NCBI RefSeq assembly: GCF_000379685.1
Contig: NZ_KB903272.1
Location: 522,704-586,703, forward strand
From: Catelliglobosispora koreensis DSM 44566
GTDB lineage: Bacteria; Actinomycetota; Actinomycetes; Mycobacteriales; Micromonosporaceae
Reading direction: 5' to 3'
DNA length: 64,000 bases
Shown one piece after another: positions 7,869 through 16,649 of the stretch; positions within the stretch are counted from its first letter, which is position 1, and every line of letters starts with the position of its first letter. The notes under the pieces were generated by a model. That model had not been told where the DNA came from. It saw only the letters and a list, made by a program, of their open reading frames with translations, and did no database searches. Position numbers and translations under genes: made by a program.

Positions 7869-7899
7869 AGGCGGCCGGTTGGGAAACCAGCCGCCTTTT
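7869..7899. terminator. Intrinsic terminator
   Basis: A 7-bp perfect stem (AGGCGGC/GCCGCCT) extended by four pairs beyond one mismatch, then TTTT on the plus strand, right after the helicase stop. Lies between convergent genes. Confidence 0.8.
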
Positions 7900-7935
7900 C
7901 GAGCACGAGCACTGCTCTCTTTTAAGTCAGCACCG

Positions 7936-8160
7936 TTAGTTTTCTGAGCCCCGCCAGGTGAACTCGGGGTCCGCCGCCCACTCGACGGCGATCTTTACAA
8001 GATCCTCAGCGTACTTGTTGGCGTGGTGTCCACAGAACACCAGCTCGCCCCCACCGGCCAGCTTCACGCGCAGTTTTGCCGCCGCGTTGCAGCGGTCGCA
8101 CCGTTCATCGGCGGCTGGGATGGCCGCCGTGTTTGGCGGCGGCGTGAGGGTCTGGGTCAT
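7936..8160 (-). CDS. DUF7455-type small zinc-ribbon-like protein
   Basis: 74 residues. It begins with a flexible Pro/Thr-rich tail, then CDRCNAAAKLRV and LVFCGHHANKY, giving a CxxC plus C/H set that could bind one metal. This small protein type commonly sits next to the primary sigma factor gene in actinobacteria; function is not established. I chose the inner ATG at 8160 because a full AGGAGG ribosome site lies just upstream (plus-strand 8167-8172); the open frame extends to 8214 without such a site. Confidence 0.8.
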   Translation of the reverse strand: MTQTLTPPPNTAAIPAADERCDRCNAAAKLRVKLAGGGELVFCGHHANKYAEDLVKIAVEWAADPEFTWRGSEN

Positions 8161-8274
8161 CGCCTTCCTCCTCTGGTCGTCACCGATGATCAAATTCGTA
8201 TCATTCAGCTCCACCCATCCTCCAACACTGGGGCCGGGGGATGGCTTCCCGTTATGACCATGGGGGACCTAGGT

Positions 8275-8311
8275 CACAGCAGGTGTGGAACCTACCCGAG
8301 GTTCCGCTGTG
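8275..8311. repeat. Stem-loop in the sigA 3' region
   Basis: A 7-bp perfect inverted repeat (GGAACCT, loop ACCCG, AGGTTCC, 8287-8305) is flanked by a second pair, CACAGC (8275-8280) and GCTGTG (8306-8311), with a 6-nt bulge on one side. It could end the sigA transcript; no T-tract. The surrounding gap 8161-8438 holds no other convincing feature. Confidence 0.4.
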
Positions 8312-8438
8312 CGAAACCAATATTGCCGTGTACCCAGCCTGCCACGTCAACGGCTCAACGCGAACAAAATGAAGTCAGCCCTGAGCGTACGTACGCATGG
8401 TGATGAATTCAGTACGTTCGGTTGATGTGACAGAGGCT

Positions 8439-10118
8439 CTAGTCCAGGTAGTCGCGAAGTACCTGAGAACGGGACGGGTGCCGCAACTTGGACATGGTCT
8501 TTGACTCGATTTGCCGGATTCGTTCCCGGGTAACGCCGTAGACCTGCCCGATCTCGTCAAGCGTGCGCGGCTGTCCGTCAGTGAGACCAAATCGCAACCG
8601 CACGACGCCCGCTTCGCGCTCAGACAGGGTCTGGAGCACCTGCTGGAGCTGATCCTGCAACAGCGAGAACGAGACGGCGTCGACCGCCACAACGGCCTCA
8701 GAGTCTTCGATGAAGTCGCCAAGCTGACTGTCGCCCTCGTCGCCGATCGTCTGGTCCAGCGAAATGGGCTCCCGGGCGTATTGCTGGATCTCCAGCACCT
8801 TCTCCGGTGTGATATCCATCTCCTTGGCCAGCTCCTCCGGGGTGGGCTCGCGGCCCAGGTCCTGAAGCAGCTCGCGCTGGATGCGGCCGAGCTTGTTGAT
8901 GACCTCGACCATGTGCACCGGAATGCGGATCGTCCGGGCCTGGTCGGCCATCGCGCGGGTGATGGCCTGACGGATCCACCACGTCGCATAGGTCGAGAAC
9001 TTGTAACCCTTGGTGTAGTCGAACTTCTCGACCGCGCGGATCAGACCCAGGTTTCCTTCCTGGATCAGGTCGAGGAAGGCCATGCCTCGGCCGGTGTAAC
9101 GCTTGGCCAGCGAGACCACGAGGCGGAGGTTGGCCTCCAGCAGGTGGTTCTTGGCGCGCTCACCATCGCGGGACACCCACAGGAGGTCACGCTGCATGTC
9201 GCGGCTCAGTTCCAGCTCGTCCTCATCAGCCGCGCGCAAGCGCTCCGAGGCGTAAAGCCCGGCCTCGATCCGCTTGGCCAGCTCGACTTCCTGCTCCGCG
9301 TTGAGGAGCGGGACCTTGCCGATCTGCTTGAGGTAGGCACGAACCGAGTCAGCCGAAGCCGTTAGCTCAGCGTCCTTGCGTGCTTGCTTGAGCGCCTCGG
9401 ATTCCTCGGCGTCCCACTCGAAGTCGTCTGACTGCTCCGCATCGGCCTCGGCCGCCGCGACAATCTCGGCTGGCTCGTCGACGACGACGTCTTCGAGTTC
9501 CGCGGCGAGGTCTTCGACCTCAAGCTCAGCGTTGTCGATTTCCTCGGGCCCGTCACCCTTAGCGGCCGGCTTTCCGTCTTCCGCGCCGGGTGCGGCCTTG
9601 ACTGCCTTGGCGGCGGTCTTCTTGGCAGGCTTAGCCGCGGCGTCGCCCTCAGCCTTCTTCGTCGCCTTGGCGGCCGCTTTCTTGGCCGGCTTAGGAGCGG
9701 CGGCCTTGGTGGCCTTAGCTGGCTTCTCACCGCCGTTTTCGGCGGCCTTCTCGGCAGCCTTGCTAGCGAGTTCGGTTACTTCCGCCGTAGGTCCTTCGGC
9801 TTTCTGCTTCGGCGCGGCAGCGGCTTTGGCTACCTTCGGCGCCGGAGCCTTAGCCGTGGTCGCTTTGGACGCGGGCGTCGCCGCCCGGGCAGCGGCCACC
9901 TTGCGGCGGCTGTTTGACGAGTCGTCTACCTCAACGGTCACGCCGGCCTCCAAAAGGGCGCGCAGCAGTTTCTTTGTTTGCGCCGGGGTCACCGCCGCGG
10001 CCTCTACCGAACTTGCCAGCTGTGCCGGGGTCAATCTGCCCCCACTGCCGGAGGCCTGAGCGATCAGCATGTCGGTGAGCGAGCGTACGTCGACGCCGAT
10101 CTGGCGGGCTTCAGTCAC
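8439..10118 (-). CDS. sigA: Primary RNA polymerase sigma factor
   Basis: The housekeeping sigma-70. The last 300 or so residues carry the standard regions: 1.2 ([20 protein letters not shown]), 2 ([31 protein letters not shown]), 3 ([19 protein letters not shown]) and 4 (VVRLRFGL, then [18 protein letters not shown]). The N-terminal 200 residues are a long Ala/Lys/Pro-rich low-complexity extension followed by an acidic stretch, as in actinobacterial SigA/HrdB. I start at GTG 10118 ([11 protein letters not shown]), preceded by GGAAGG, which gives 559 aa; a longer open frame to 10211 would enter the divergent promoter region. Neighbour suhB is divergent, as in mycobacteria. Confidence 0.97.
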   Translation of the reverse strand: MTEARQIGVDVRSLTDMLIAQASGSGGRLTPAQLASSVEAAAVTPAQTKKLLRALLEAGVTVEVDDSSNSRRKVAAARAATPASKATTAKAPAPKVAKAAAAPKQKAEGPTAEVTELASKAAEKAAENGGEKPAKATKAAAPKPAKKAAAKATKKAEGDAAAKPAKKTAAKAVKAAPGAEDGKPAAKGDGPEEIDNAELEVEDLAAELEDVVVDEPAEIVAAAEADAEQSDDFEWDAEESEALKQARKDAELTASADSVRAYLKQIGKVPLLNAEQEVELAKRIEAGLYASERLRAADEDELELSRDMQRDLLWVSRDGERAKNHLLEANLRLVVSLAKRYTGRGMAFLDLIQEGNLGLIRAVEKFDYTKGYKFSTYATWWIRQAITRAMADQARTIRIPVHMVEVINKLGRIQRELLQDLGREPTPEELAKEMDITPEKVLEIQQYAREPISLDQTIGDEGDSQLGDFIEDSEAVVAVDAVSFSLLQDQLQQVLQTLSEREAGVVRLRFGLTDGQPRTLDEIGQVYGVTRERIRQIESKTMSKLRHPSRSQVLRDYLD

Positions 10119-10173
10119 GGATGACCTTCCGGAGGTGATTGACGATTGTGCGCGGGCACGGTGGCAGGCGTGA

Positions 10174-10179
10174 ATTGTA
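10174..10179 (-). promoter_or_regulatory. Candidate sigA -10 element (TACAAT)
   Basis: On the minus strand TACAAT matches TATAAT at 5 of 6 positions and would give a leader of about 50 nt before the sigA GTG. The -35 is not clear. Confidence 0.4.
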
Positions 10180-10241
10180 GCGCCGTACTTCGCGATCATC
10201 TCGGTGCGCACGCCGGTTATGCCTTTGAAAGGATGTCACAC

Positions 10242-11051
10242 GTGGCCAACAACGTTCTCGACCTGCTGGCGCTAGCGCGCCAGGTCGCTGCCAACGCAGC
10301 AGCTACCGCGGCCCGGATGCGCACTGAAGCGATCACGGATGTCGATACGAAAAGCACCGCGACAGACGTGGTCACAGCCGCGGATAAGGCGGTGGAGAAA
10401 CAAATTCTGGCCGACTTGCTGACGGCTCGCCCGGACGACGAAGTCCTCGGCGAAGAGTACGGCGGAACGACCGTCCCGGCGGCCGCCGGGCGAGTGCGCT
10501 GGATCGTGGATCCCATTGATGGCACCGTGAATTATCTCTACGGGTTACCGCAATACGCGGTTTCCATCGCGGCCGAAGTGGACGGTGAGACTGTCGCCGG
10601 AGTCGTGCACAACGTGGCCACGGGAGCCGTGTGGACCGCCGCTAAGGGGCACGGTGCGTGGCGCGATGGGCGTCAGCTGAGCGGGTCCACGGCCACCGAA
10701 CTGGCGCAGACACTTGTCGCGACGGGATTCGCTTATGCCGCCGAGCGCCGGGCACATCAGGGCCGGGTCATCGCGCAACTGCTGCCTCAAGTTCGCGATA
10801 TCCGGAGGATGGGTTCGGCCGCGCTGGATTTGTGCGCCGTGGCCGAGGGAACGATCGATGTCTACTTCGAAAAGGGTTTGGCCGCTTGGGATCTGGCCGC
10901 CGGAGGCCTGATCGCCAGCGAGGCCGGGCTCCTGGTCACCGGATTGTCCGGCAGGCCGCCCGGCCCCGATCTGGTGCTAGCCGCGCCCGCGGCGCTGCAC
11001 CGGTTGCTTCATGACGTGCTCGTGGAACTGGACGCCGACGGCGGGCCCTAG
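10242..11051 (+). CDS. suhB: Inositol monophosphatase family protein
   Basis: 269 residues of the Mg-dependent phosphatase fold. Key motifs: GEEYGG (metal Glu), VDPIDGTVNY (metal Asp and catalytic loop) and WDLAAGGLIASEAG (C-terminal metal Asp). It removes phosphate from inositol 1-phosphate or a related substrate; in mycobacteria this supplies inositol for phosphatidylinositol and mycothiol. I favour GTG 10242 because AAAGGA lies 8 nt upstream; ATG 10233 would almost touch that site. The 3' end overlaps the convergent LytR_C gene by 4 bp. Position next to sigA matches Rv2701c. Confidence 0.88.
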   Translation: MANNVLDLLALARQVAANAAATAARMRTEAITDVDTKSTATDVVTAADKAVEKQILADLLTARPDDEVLGEEYGGTTVPAAAGRVRWIVDPIDGTVNYLYGLPQYAVSIAAEVDGETVAGVVHNVATGAVWTAAKGHGAWRDGRQLSGSTATELAQTLVATGFAYAAERRAHQGRVIAQLLPQVRDIRRMGSAALDLCAVAEGTIDVYFEKGLAAWDLAAGGLIASEAGLLVTGLSGRPPGPDLVLAAPAALHRLLHDVLVELDADGGP

Positions 11052-11596
11052 CTAGCCGCTTTCAGCTCACAGGTGCCGTTGGGTGCTTCGGGGCGGCCGA
11101 GAATGGCGACCGCCTGGCGCATCTCCGTCGGGGTGGCGAGCTGCTTGAAGTTGCCCCCGAGCACGACATCGACCGCGTCGTCTTCGCGCTTGAGGTCGAA
11201 CTGCGTCTTCGCCTCGTTCAGGAAATATGCCTGCACGAGGTGAGCCGCGGCGACCGCCTTCGGCCCGTAACGCAGGATCGCCACATCGTCCGGGTAGTAA
11301 ACGAGCTGACCGTCCTTCATTTCGCCCTCGGCTTTGGCGACGTTGAAGTTGCGGCTCTGGAACTCGGACTTGATCTTGGCGGCGAGCCCTTGTGTGTGGG
11401 TCGCGTTATAGACGTTAATATTTACCCCGGCTTCATCAGGCATGATGAGGTTTACCGGGATCTGGCCGGGTTTGCAGTCGTCGGCAAGGACGCCGCCGGT
11501 CTGGGTGTCGCGAACGAGTGTCACCGTTACGAGCACGATGGCAGCAACCGTCAAAGTACCGACAACCGCGAGCGCCCGAATGCGCGTCATGTGCAT
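11048..11596 (-). CDS. LytR_C-domain envelope protein (Cei-like)
   Basis: 182 residues: one N-terminal membrane helix (about 8-28), a short linker, then a single extracytoplasmic LytR_C-type domain (INVYNATHTQGLAAKIKSEF, later VAILRYG and DAVDVVLGGNF). Proteins of this domain act in cell-envelope biogenesis; the syntenic mycobacterial protein, Rv2700 (Cei), is named for cell-envelope integrity. Start ATG 11596 or 11590 (both in frame); a GGGGAAGGG stretch lies about 15 nt upstream. The enzyme core of LytR-CpsA-Psr proteins is absent, so it is probably structural or regulatory. Confidence 0.8.
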   Translation of the reverse strand: MHMTRIRALAVVGTLTVAAIVLVTVTLVRDTQTGGVLADDCKPGQIPVNLIMPDEAGVNINVYNATHTQGLAAKIKSEFQSRNFNVAKAEGEMKDGQLVYYPDDVAILRYGPKAVAAAHLVQAYFLNEAKTQFDLKREDDAVDVVLGGNFKQLATPTEMRQAVAILGRPEAPNGTCELKAAS

Positions 11597-11910
11597 GTGC
11601 GTGAGCCCAACCCTTCCCCCGGCGAGAACATCGCGAGCAGGTTATCGCTTCGCCGCTGGCATTGGTGGCGCGACCCACAGAACTGCCCATGGCCAAAATC
11701 TCCGGCCTTTGAGCAAGAGTTCTCCGGCGTGCCGAACGTGATCGGCGGGCGGCTGCACCTACCTTTGTCTCGCCCGGGCTGGCGATCGGTTTGTCGGCTC
11801 GGTCACATCGGGAACAAATAGCTACCGGTGGGCGTAGAAGCTCCCACACGAACGCGCTAAAGTACCGCGCTCGTTGGGGAAGAAAACACATATTGGGAGT
11901 GTGACAATCG
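11597..11910. other. 314-bp divergent intergenic region
   Basis: Separates the LytR_C gene and the DUF4193 gene. It should carry promoters for both. A TAAAGT hexamer at 11858-11863 could be the -10 for DUF4193, and GGGAG shortly before 11911 a ribosome site. Open frames across it have no recognisable protein features. I see no RNA gene or repeat. Confidence 0.5.
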
Positions 11911-12207
11911 ATGGCTACCGACTACGACGCCCCGCGCCGGGACGAGGTTGACCTCGGCGAGGACAGCCTTGAGGAGCTCAAGGCCAGGCGTGTCGACTCG
12001 CAGTCGGGCAGTGTGGATGTGGACGAGACCGAAGTCGCGGAAAACTTTGAGCTGCCCGGGGGTGACCTTTCCGATGAAGAACTCACGGTCAAGGTCCTGC
12101 CGATGCAGTCCGACGAGTTCCGTTGTTCGCGGTGTTTCCTCGTGCACCACCGCAGCCAGCTGGCGGCAGAGCGCAATGGCGAGCTGATCTGCCGCGAGTG
12201 TGCATGA
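11911..12207 (+). CDS. DUF4193 small zinc-ribbon protein
   Basis: 98 residues with an acidic N-terminal half and a C-terminal zinc ribbon, Cys72/Cys75 (CSRC) and Cys94/Cys97 (CREC), typical of actinobacterial DUF4193 (Rv2699c position). The layout of acidic tail plus zinc ribbon resembles small RNA-polymerase-associated proteins, but no function is established and I do not assign one. Convergent or divergent neighbours give no operon partner other than the gene 44 bp downstream on the same strand. Confidence 0.85.
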   Translation: MATDYDAPRRDEVDLGEDSLEELKARRVDSQSGSVDVDETEVAENFELPGGDLSDEELTVKVLPMQSDEFRCSRCFLVHHRSQLAAERNGELICRECA

Positions 12208-12251
12208 TCTGCCCGTTGCCTGGGTCACCAGGCGTGCGGTGAGATAGCTCT

Positions 12252-13016
12252 ATGGCGACTGACGAGTCCAAAAAAGACGAACTGGCCGCAGCGGTCGCGG
12301 GTCTCGCCGAGTCCGATTTGGACAAGGCGAGCCGGGCCCGCTTGCTGGGTCGTCTCGTCAGCGGAATGAAAGAGCGCGGGGTCAAACAGCTTTTTGCCCC
12401 GCGCAAGGCGATCGGATGGCTCGTCGACGCGGTCTCAGATCTCGCGCCGCACGTTCCTGTTCGGACACTGCCCGTTCTGCGAGCCCACTATCCGGGGCTT
12501 GAAGGCGAGGCATTAGCCGAGCGCCTGATTCGTAACGCCGCGCGTGCGACCGCGAGCGTGGGGGCGCTCGGCGGCGGTATCGCCTCAGTGGAGTGGGTTG
12601 CTCCGCCCGCTCTGCTCACCACACCGGTGCTCCTGGCGACCGAGACAGTCGCCGTGGTGGCGATCGAACTCAAACTGATCGGCGAGCTACACGAGGTTTA
12701 CGGCCATCCGGTCATCGGGACACCCGCGCAGCGGGCGGTCAGCCTCATCCAGGCGTGGGCATCGCGACGGGGCATCAATCCGATGTTCCCGGGCAGCGGT
12801 GTGGCCACGGTGCTGGGCACGGCCACCCGCAAACAGCTGCGTGACATGCTGCTGCGGCGCTTCGGGCGCAATTTGACCACCCTGGGACCGCTGCTGACGG
12901 GTGCGGCGGTCGCTAGCTACCTCAACCGCAGGGCGACCCGCAAAATCGGTGAGGACGTCGCTCGGGACCTACGCCTGCGCTACCGGCAGTCGCTGGAGCT
13001 TCCGCCCGGCGAGTAG
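12252..13016 (+). CDS. Conserved protein of unknown function
   Basis: 254 residues; I do not recognise a named family. The N-terminus is charged and helical (KKDELAAAVAGLAESDLDKA). A hydrophobic Ala/Gly-rich centre follows (residues about 95-140, including GALGGGIASVEWVAPPALL), then a helical region and a second Gly/Ala patch near 215-235 before a basic tail. This could be a peripheral or partly embedded membrane protein. It starts with ATG after a weak GTGAGA. It shares the strand with the DUF4193 gene and its 3' end overlaps the convergent DUF3093 gene by 48 bp, an unusually deep overlap. Confidence 0.7.
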   Translation: MATDESKKDELAAAVAGLAESDLDKASRARLLGRLVSGMKERGVKQLFAPRKAIGWLVDAVSDLAPHVPVRTLPVLRAHYPGLEGEALAERLIRNAARATASVGALGGGIASVEWVAPPALLTTPVLLATETVAVVAIELKLIGELHEVYGHPVIGTPAQRAVSLIQAWASRRGINPMFPGSGVATVLGTATRKQLRDMLLRRFGRNLTTLGPLLTGAAVASYLNRRATRKIGEDVARDLRLRYRQSLELPPGE

Positions 13017-13481
13017 CGCTTCGGCGAGCTTTTCCGGGCGCCTGGTGCTGATCACCCAGTACGGCGTCGGATCCGTGGGGTCGTCCAGCATGATCTGGAC
13101 CGTTCCGCCGATCCACGGGCGCTGGATGATGAAGGCGAGCGGGTCGGCACCCGCACCGAGGATCAGCCGCTTGCCTTCGGCGTCCAGGGGGATGACGTCG
13201 GCGATGACGTTCAAGGGCAGCCTGGCGTCATCGGCGTGAAATTCAGTTTCTGTCACGGCGATCCTGAGGCGGCCGAGCCACGTGAGACCGGCGACCGTCA
13301 GAGGGACCAGAATGGCTAACGGCACCCAGGTTCGGGGCCCCGGCGCGCCCAGACTGATCTCCAGGGCGAGCACGGCCACGAGCGCGAGGACGGCGAGCCA
13401 CGCCCACCATGGGCAGGTGAGCCGTTCCGTGTAGCGGGCTTCAGCCGTTGGTGGTTTTGAAGCCATGCCAGGGTGCACCAT
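12969..13481 (-). CDS. DUF3093 membrane protein
   Basis: 170 residues: two tight membrane helices (about 25-45 and 50-70), then a soluble domain with ITAV-like and PYWVISTRRPEKLAEAL segments typical of actinobacterial DUF3093 (Rv2698 position). Function unknown. ATG 13481 is supported by TAGTCT 7 nt upstream (plus-strand 13489-13494), so the message is probably leaderless; an inner ATG (13466) is possible. It is divergent from dut, as in mycobacteria, and overlaps the preceding convergent gene. Confidence 0.85.
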   Translation of the reverse strand: MVHPGMASKPPTAEARYTERLTCPWWAWLAVLALVAVLALEISLGAPGPRTWVPLAILVPLTVAGLTWLGRLRIAVTETEFHADDARLPLNVIADVIPLDAEGKRLILGAGADPLAFIIQRPWIGGTVQIMLDDPTDPTPYWVISTRRPEKLAEALLAGRKLQRLPVAQA

Positions 13482-13518
13482 GCCCTGAAGACTAGCCGCG
13501 GCATCTCGCGCATCCCCC

Positions 13519-13524
13519 GGAGGT
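13519..13524 (+). promoter_or_regulatory. Ribosome-binding site fixing a TTG start for dut
   Basis: GGAGGT lies 7 nt before the TTG at 13532. No ATG or GTG with comparable spacing is available, so the rare start codon is well supported. Confidence 0.75.
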
Positions 13525-13531
13525 AAGAACG

Positions 13532-13987
13532 TTGAGCATCCACGAGCCCCACGCCGTTAGCGTGCCCGTTCAGCGGCTCGACCCGGATTTGCCCCTGCCC
13601 GGCTACGCCCACCCGGGTGACGCCGGAGCCGACCTTTACGCGGCCGAAGACGCCGAGCTGGGACCGGGCGAGCGCAAGCTCGTGCGGACCGGCATCGCGA
13701 TCGCGCTGCCCGAAGGCTTTGTCGGCCTGGTCCACCCGCGCTCTGGCCTGGCGGTCAAGCTCGGGGTGACGGTGCTGAACGCTCCGGGGACGGTCGACGC
13801 TGGATACCGCGGCGAGATTCTGGTCAACCTGGTAAATCACGATCCACTCAAGCCAGCCAAGATTTCCCGGGGCGACCGCATCGCTCAGCTCGTCGTGCAG
13901 CGGGTAGAACGTGCGCGGTTTCACAGCGTCGACGAACTGTCCGACTCCGCGAGGGGAGCCGGCGGTCACGGGTCGACGGGCAGGTAG
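13532..13987 (+). CDS. dut: Deoxyuridine 5'-triphosphate nucleotidohydrolase (dUTPase)
   Basis: 151 residues of trimeric dUTPase. It converts dUTP to dUMP and pyrophosphate, keeping uracil out of DNA and feeding thymidylate synthesis. All five motifs are present: [11 protein letters not shown] (1), HPRSGLAVK (2), [10 protein letters not shown] with the catalytic Asp (3), [10 protein letters not shown] (4) and the flexible Gly-rich tail [11 protein letters not shown] (5). Starts with TTG after a strong GGAGGT. The DUF3710 gene follows after 8 bp, so they form an operon, as in mycobacteria. Confidence 0.95.
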   Translation: MSIHEPHAVSVPVQRLDPDLPLPGYAHPGDAGADLYAAEDAELGPGERKLVRTGIAIALPEGFVGLVHPRSGLAVKLGVTVLNAPGTVDAGYRGEILVNLVNHDPLKPAKISRGDRIAQLVVQRVERARFHSVDELSDSARGAGGHGSTGR

Positions 13988-13995
13988 GAGGACCA

Positions 13996-14886
13996 GTGAT
14001 CTTCTCGCGACGTTCTCGCTCGGGGCGGCATGCCAAACCCGAAGACAGCCGCGGCACGACGATGACCGCGGCGGAGAAGCGCCGGGCTCAGCGTGCCGCG
14101 CTCCTCGAAGAGCTCGAATTAGAGGGCATCAACGGCACGCCTTGGTCGCCGTCGGCGACGGCTCCTAAGGCAGCACCGGTGTTCACGCCGGCTGGGCCGT
14201 TCGACAGCGAAGCGGACTTCGTGCCGCCGCAGCCGCGCATCGACCTCGGCAGTTTGCTGGTGCCTAATCCCGACGGTGTCGAGGTGCGGCTGCAAACTGG
14301 CGACAACGGAGTCGTGCAGCAGGTGCTCATCGTCGAAGGCTCCAGCGCGCTGCAGCTCGCGGTGTTGGCCGGGCCGAGAACCGACGGGCTCTGGGACGAA
14401 GTGCGCACCGACATCCGCAAGTCCCTTTTCGACGATGGGGTCGGTGCCGAGGAGGTTCCCGGTCCATGGGGTACCGAGTTGCGTGCTCGCCTGCGTACCC
14501 AGGAAGGGTTTGTAGATCTTAGGTTTGTCGGGGTTGACGGTCCACGTTGGATGATCCAGGGCGTCTACCAGGGACCGGCCGCGACGGCGAGTCCGCTGGA
14601 GCCTGGGCTGTTGCAGGACTGTCTCGCTGGCCTGGTCGTGCGGCGGGGCAACGACGCCCGTCCGGCACGTGAGCCGCTGCCGATGCGGTTGCCGGAGGAG
14701 ATGGCGGCTGAGCAACCGGTGCCCGTGCCGGAGTTCGACCCGGTTGTGCCGGGACCGGTCCCGCCAGCGCCGGAGCCGACGCGCTACGCGCCGTCTTACG
14801 CACCGGCGCCGAGCCCGGCAGGTGCCGCTGTGAGCGAAATGCCCCGCCGCAAACCCAGCCCGCGCCCACGGCGAAACGTGGCGTAG
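13996..14886 (+). CDS. DUF3710 protein
   Basis: 296 residues of the actinobacterial DUF3710 family (Rv2696c position). It has a basic N-terminus, a conserved central domain (residues about 65-220: RIDLGSLLVPNPDGVEVRLQ, WGTELRARLRTQEG, VDGPRWMIQGVYQGPAA) and a Pro-rich low-complexity tail ending in basic residues. No biochemical role is known. GTG start with AGGAGG 5 nt upstream. It directly follows dut. Confidence 0.85.
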   Translation: MIFSRRSRSGRHAKPEDSRGTTMTAAEKRRAQRAALLEELELEGINGTPWSPSATAPKAAPVFTPAGPFDSEADFVPPQPRIDLGSLLVPNPDGVEVRLQTGDNGVVQQVLIVEGSSALQLAVLAGPRTDGLWDEVRTDIRKSLFDDGVGAEEVPGPWGTELRARLRTQEGFVDLRFVGVDGPRWMIQGVYQGPAATASPLEPGLLQDCLAGLVVRRGNDARPAREPLPMRLPEEMAAEQPVPVPEFDPVVPGPVPPAPEPTRYAPSYAPAPSPAGAAVSEMPRRKPSPRPRRNVA

Positions 14887-14907
14887 AGCAGGGGAGACAA
14901 CGGCGGT

Positions 14908-14913
14908 TAAGCT
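14908..14913 (+). promoter_or_regulatory. -10 element (TAAGCT) for the OB-fold gene
   Basis: TAAGCT lies 6 nt before ATG 14920, suggesting a leaderless start for the OB-fold/DUF3159 pair separate from the dut operon. Confidence 0.4.
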
Positions 14914-14919
14914 AGCTGC

Positions 14920-15306
14920 ATGGCCAGTGACGTAGCGCGCCCCCGTAACGGGCTGCGTGATCTGCTCCACCGGCTCACCGCCTCGGAACAGGAACTCGAG
15001 TCGGAGGAGCTGCGCCGGGATAGTGAGCGTGCGGGGTGCTCGTGCGCTGACACGGTCAAGCGTGGAGACCTCGTTTCGGTGGCCGGTAGACTGAAGACAG
15101 TCGTCTATACGCCCAGGACGAATCTGCCCACTCTCGAAGCTGACCTTTACGACGGGACCGACGTGGTGACCTTGGTCTTCCTCGGCCGCCGTCAGATCGC
15201 TGGCATCGAGCCGGGCAGGGCGCTGACCGCCAGTGGGCGGGTGGCGCTGCGCGAAGGACGTAAGGTCATCTACAACCCGCACTACGAGCTGGAAGCGACT
15301 AGATGA
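14920..15306 (+). CDS. OB-fold nucleic-acid-binding domain protein
   Basis: 128 residues. After a helical N-terminus (residues 1-40) it has an OB-fold segment (VSVAGRLKTVVY, LEADLYDGTDVVTLVFLGRRQI, ALTASGRVALREGRKVIYNPHYEL), the type found in single-strand binding and replication or translation accessory proteins. The partner is unknown. It overlaps the DUF3159 gene by 4 bp (ATGA), so the two are coupled. Position corresponds to Rv2694c. Confidence 0.85.
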   Translation: MASDVARPRNGLRDLLHRLTASEQELESEELRRDSERAGCSCADTVKRGDLVSVAGRLKTVVYTPRTNLPTLEADLYDGTDVVTLVFLGRRQIAGIEPGRALTASGRVALREGRKVIYNPHYELEATR

Positions 15307-15971
15307 AGTCATCGACCGAAGTCGAGGAATTGCCGCCATTTGCCGAGCAGATGGCACAGCAGCTCGGGGGTTGGAAAGGGCTCGTAGAGTCCGGCATCCC
15401 GGTGATCGTGTTCGTGGTGTCGAACATCGTGCTTGGCTGGGCAGACCTTCCTGGCAAGCTCGGGCTTCAGATCTCGATCATCGCTGCGGTTGTTGTCGCG
15501 CTCGCTATCGCCGGGCTTCGGTTCGCCCGCAAGGAGAGCGTCCGGTTCGCGATCAACGGGCTGTTCGGGATCGCGCTCGGTGCCTATCTCGCCTGGAACT
15601 CGGGCGAGGAGCGGCAGTTCTACCTGCCCGGCATCTGGATCACGCTCGGCTACACGGCTCTGCTGATCGGGTCCATCGTGATTGGACATCCGCTCGTCGG
15701 CTGGATCTGGACCGTCATCTCCAACGGCGGCAAGGGTGATTGGCGCGCTGACGAGCAGCTCAAGCGGGCGTTCGGCTGGCTGACCGCGCTGTGGGCGGCC
15801 ACGTTCGCGGTGAAGGCGGCCGTGCAGTACTTCCTCTACGCCCAGGACATGGCTAGCGCGCTGGGCGTTTCGCGGATCGTGCTCGGCTATCCGTTGTTCG
15901 CTCTGCTGTTCGCCATCACGATCTGGGCGGTGCGCCGGGTGACCCGGCGCCGGGAGTTACTTGCCGCGTGA
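15303..15971 (+). CDS. DUF3159 membrane protein
   Basis: 222 residues with about six membrane helices, starting near residues 35, 60, 80, 105, 155 and 190, and family signatures such as LGWADLPGKLGLQ and WTVISNGGKGDW. This fits actinobacterial DUF3159 (Rv2693c position). Function not established. Translationally coupled to the OB-fold gene; the 3' end overlaps the convergent TrkA gene by 15 bp. Confidence 0.85.
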   Translation: MKSSTEVEELPPFAEQMAQQLGGWKGLVESGIPVIVFVVSNIVLGWADLPGKLGLQISIIAAVVVALAIAGLRFARKESVRFAINGLFGIALGAYLAWNSGEERQFYLPGIWITLGYTALLIGSIVIGHPLVGWIWTVISNGGKGDWRADEQLKRAFGWLTALWAATFAVKAAVQYFLYAQDMASALGVSRIVLGYPLFALLFAITIWAVRRVTRRRELLAA

Positions 15972-16649
15972 GCGTGTCTTTTCGACGCTGTCTGCGCCCA
16001 GGATGACCGAACGCACCTGTTCTTCGACGTCGGTGGTGCAGACGAAGATCAGCTCGTCACCCGCTTCGACCGGGTCGTCAGGCGTGGGCGTCAGCACGCG
16101 CCGTCCCCGCACGATCGCCACGAGCGCGCTGTCTGGCGGCAGCGGGATGTCGCGCACGGGCTGCCCGACATAGGGCGCGTCTGAGGGCAGCGTGATCTCG
16201 ACGAGGTTGGCTTCGCCTTGACGGAACGTCATCAAGCGCACGAGGTCACCCACGGTCACGGCTTCTTCGACTAGTGCGGCCATGAGCCGGGGCTTGCTGA
16301 CGGAAACGTCGACTCCCCACTGCTCGGTGAACAGCCATTCGTTCTCGGCGCGGTTGACGCGCGCGACGACCCGCGGGACGGCGAATTCTGTCTTGGCCAG
16401 CAGGCTGACCACGAGGTTCACCTTGTCATCGCCTGTCGCGGCGACGACGACGTCGCAGGCACTCAGGTTCACCTCGTGCAGGCTCGCGAGTTCGCACGCG
16501 TCGGCCAGCACCCACTCGGCCTGGGGCACGCGCTCGTGCCGCAGCATGCGCGGCTGACGCTCCAGCAACATGACCTGGTGGCCATTTTCGATCAGTTCCT
16601 GCGCGATAGAGCGGCCGACGTTTCCTGCTCCGGCGATGGCGACTCGCAT
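15957..16649 (-). CDS. ceoC: TrkA-family potassium uptake regulator, second subunit
   Basis: 230 residues: Rossmann RCK_N domain starting with AGAGNVGRSIAQELIENGH (dinucleotide-binding GxGxxG) and a C-terminal RCK_C domain (residues about 140-215, including DIPLPPDSALVAIVRGRRVLTP). Such proteins sit on the inner face of K+ channels or transporters and gate them in response to NAD(H) or nucleotides. No Trk/Ktr membrane subunit is nearby. It starts where ceoB stops (TAATG), so the two RCK proteins are made together, as in mycobacteria. Confidence 0.88.
   Translation of the reverse strand: MRVAIAGAGNVGRSIAQELIENGHQVMLLERQPRMLRHERVPQAEWVLADACELASLHEVNLSACDVVVAATGDDKVNLVVSLLAKTEFAVPRVVARVNRAENEWLFTEQWGVDVSVSKPRLMAALVEEAVTVGDLVRLMTFRQGEANLVEITLPSDAPYVGQPVRDIPLPPDSALVAIVRGRRVLTPTPDDPVEAGDELIFVCTTDVEEQVRSVILGADSVEKTRSRGK

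Noticed and set aside
8023..8403. Plus-strand open frame opposite the DUF7455 gene
   Set aside because: The minus strand has a perfect ribosome site and a known small-protein pattern; this frame is its shadow.
11240..11821. Plus-strand open frame covering the LytR_C gene and the intergenic region
   Set aside because: Antisense to a recognisable domain protein and with no protein-like features in its intergenic part.
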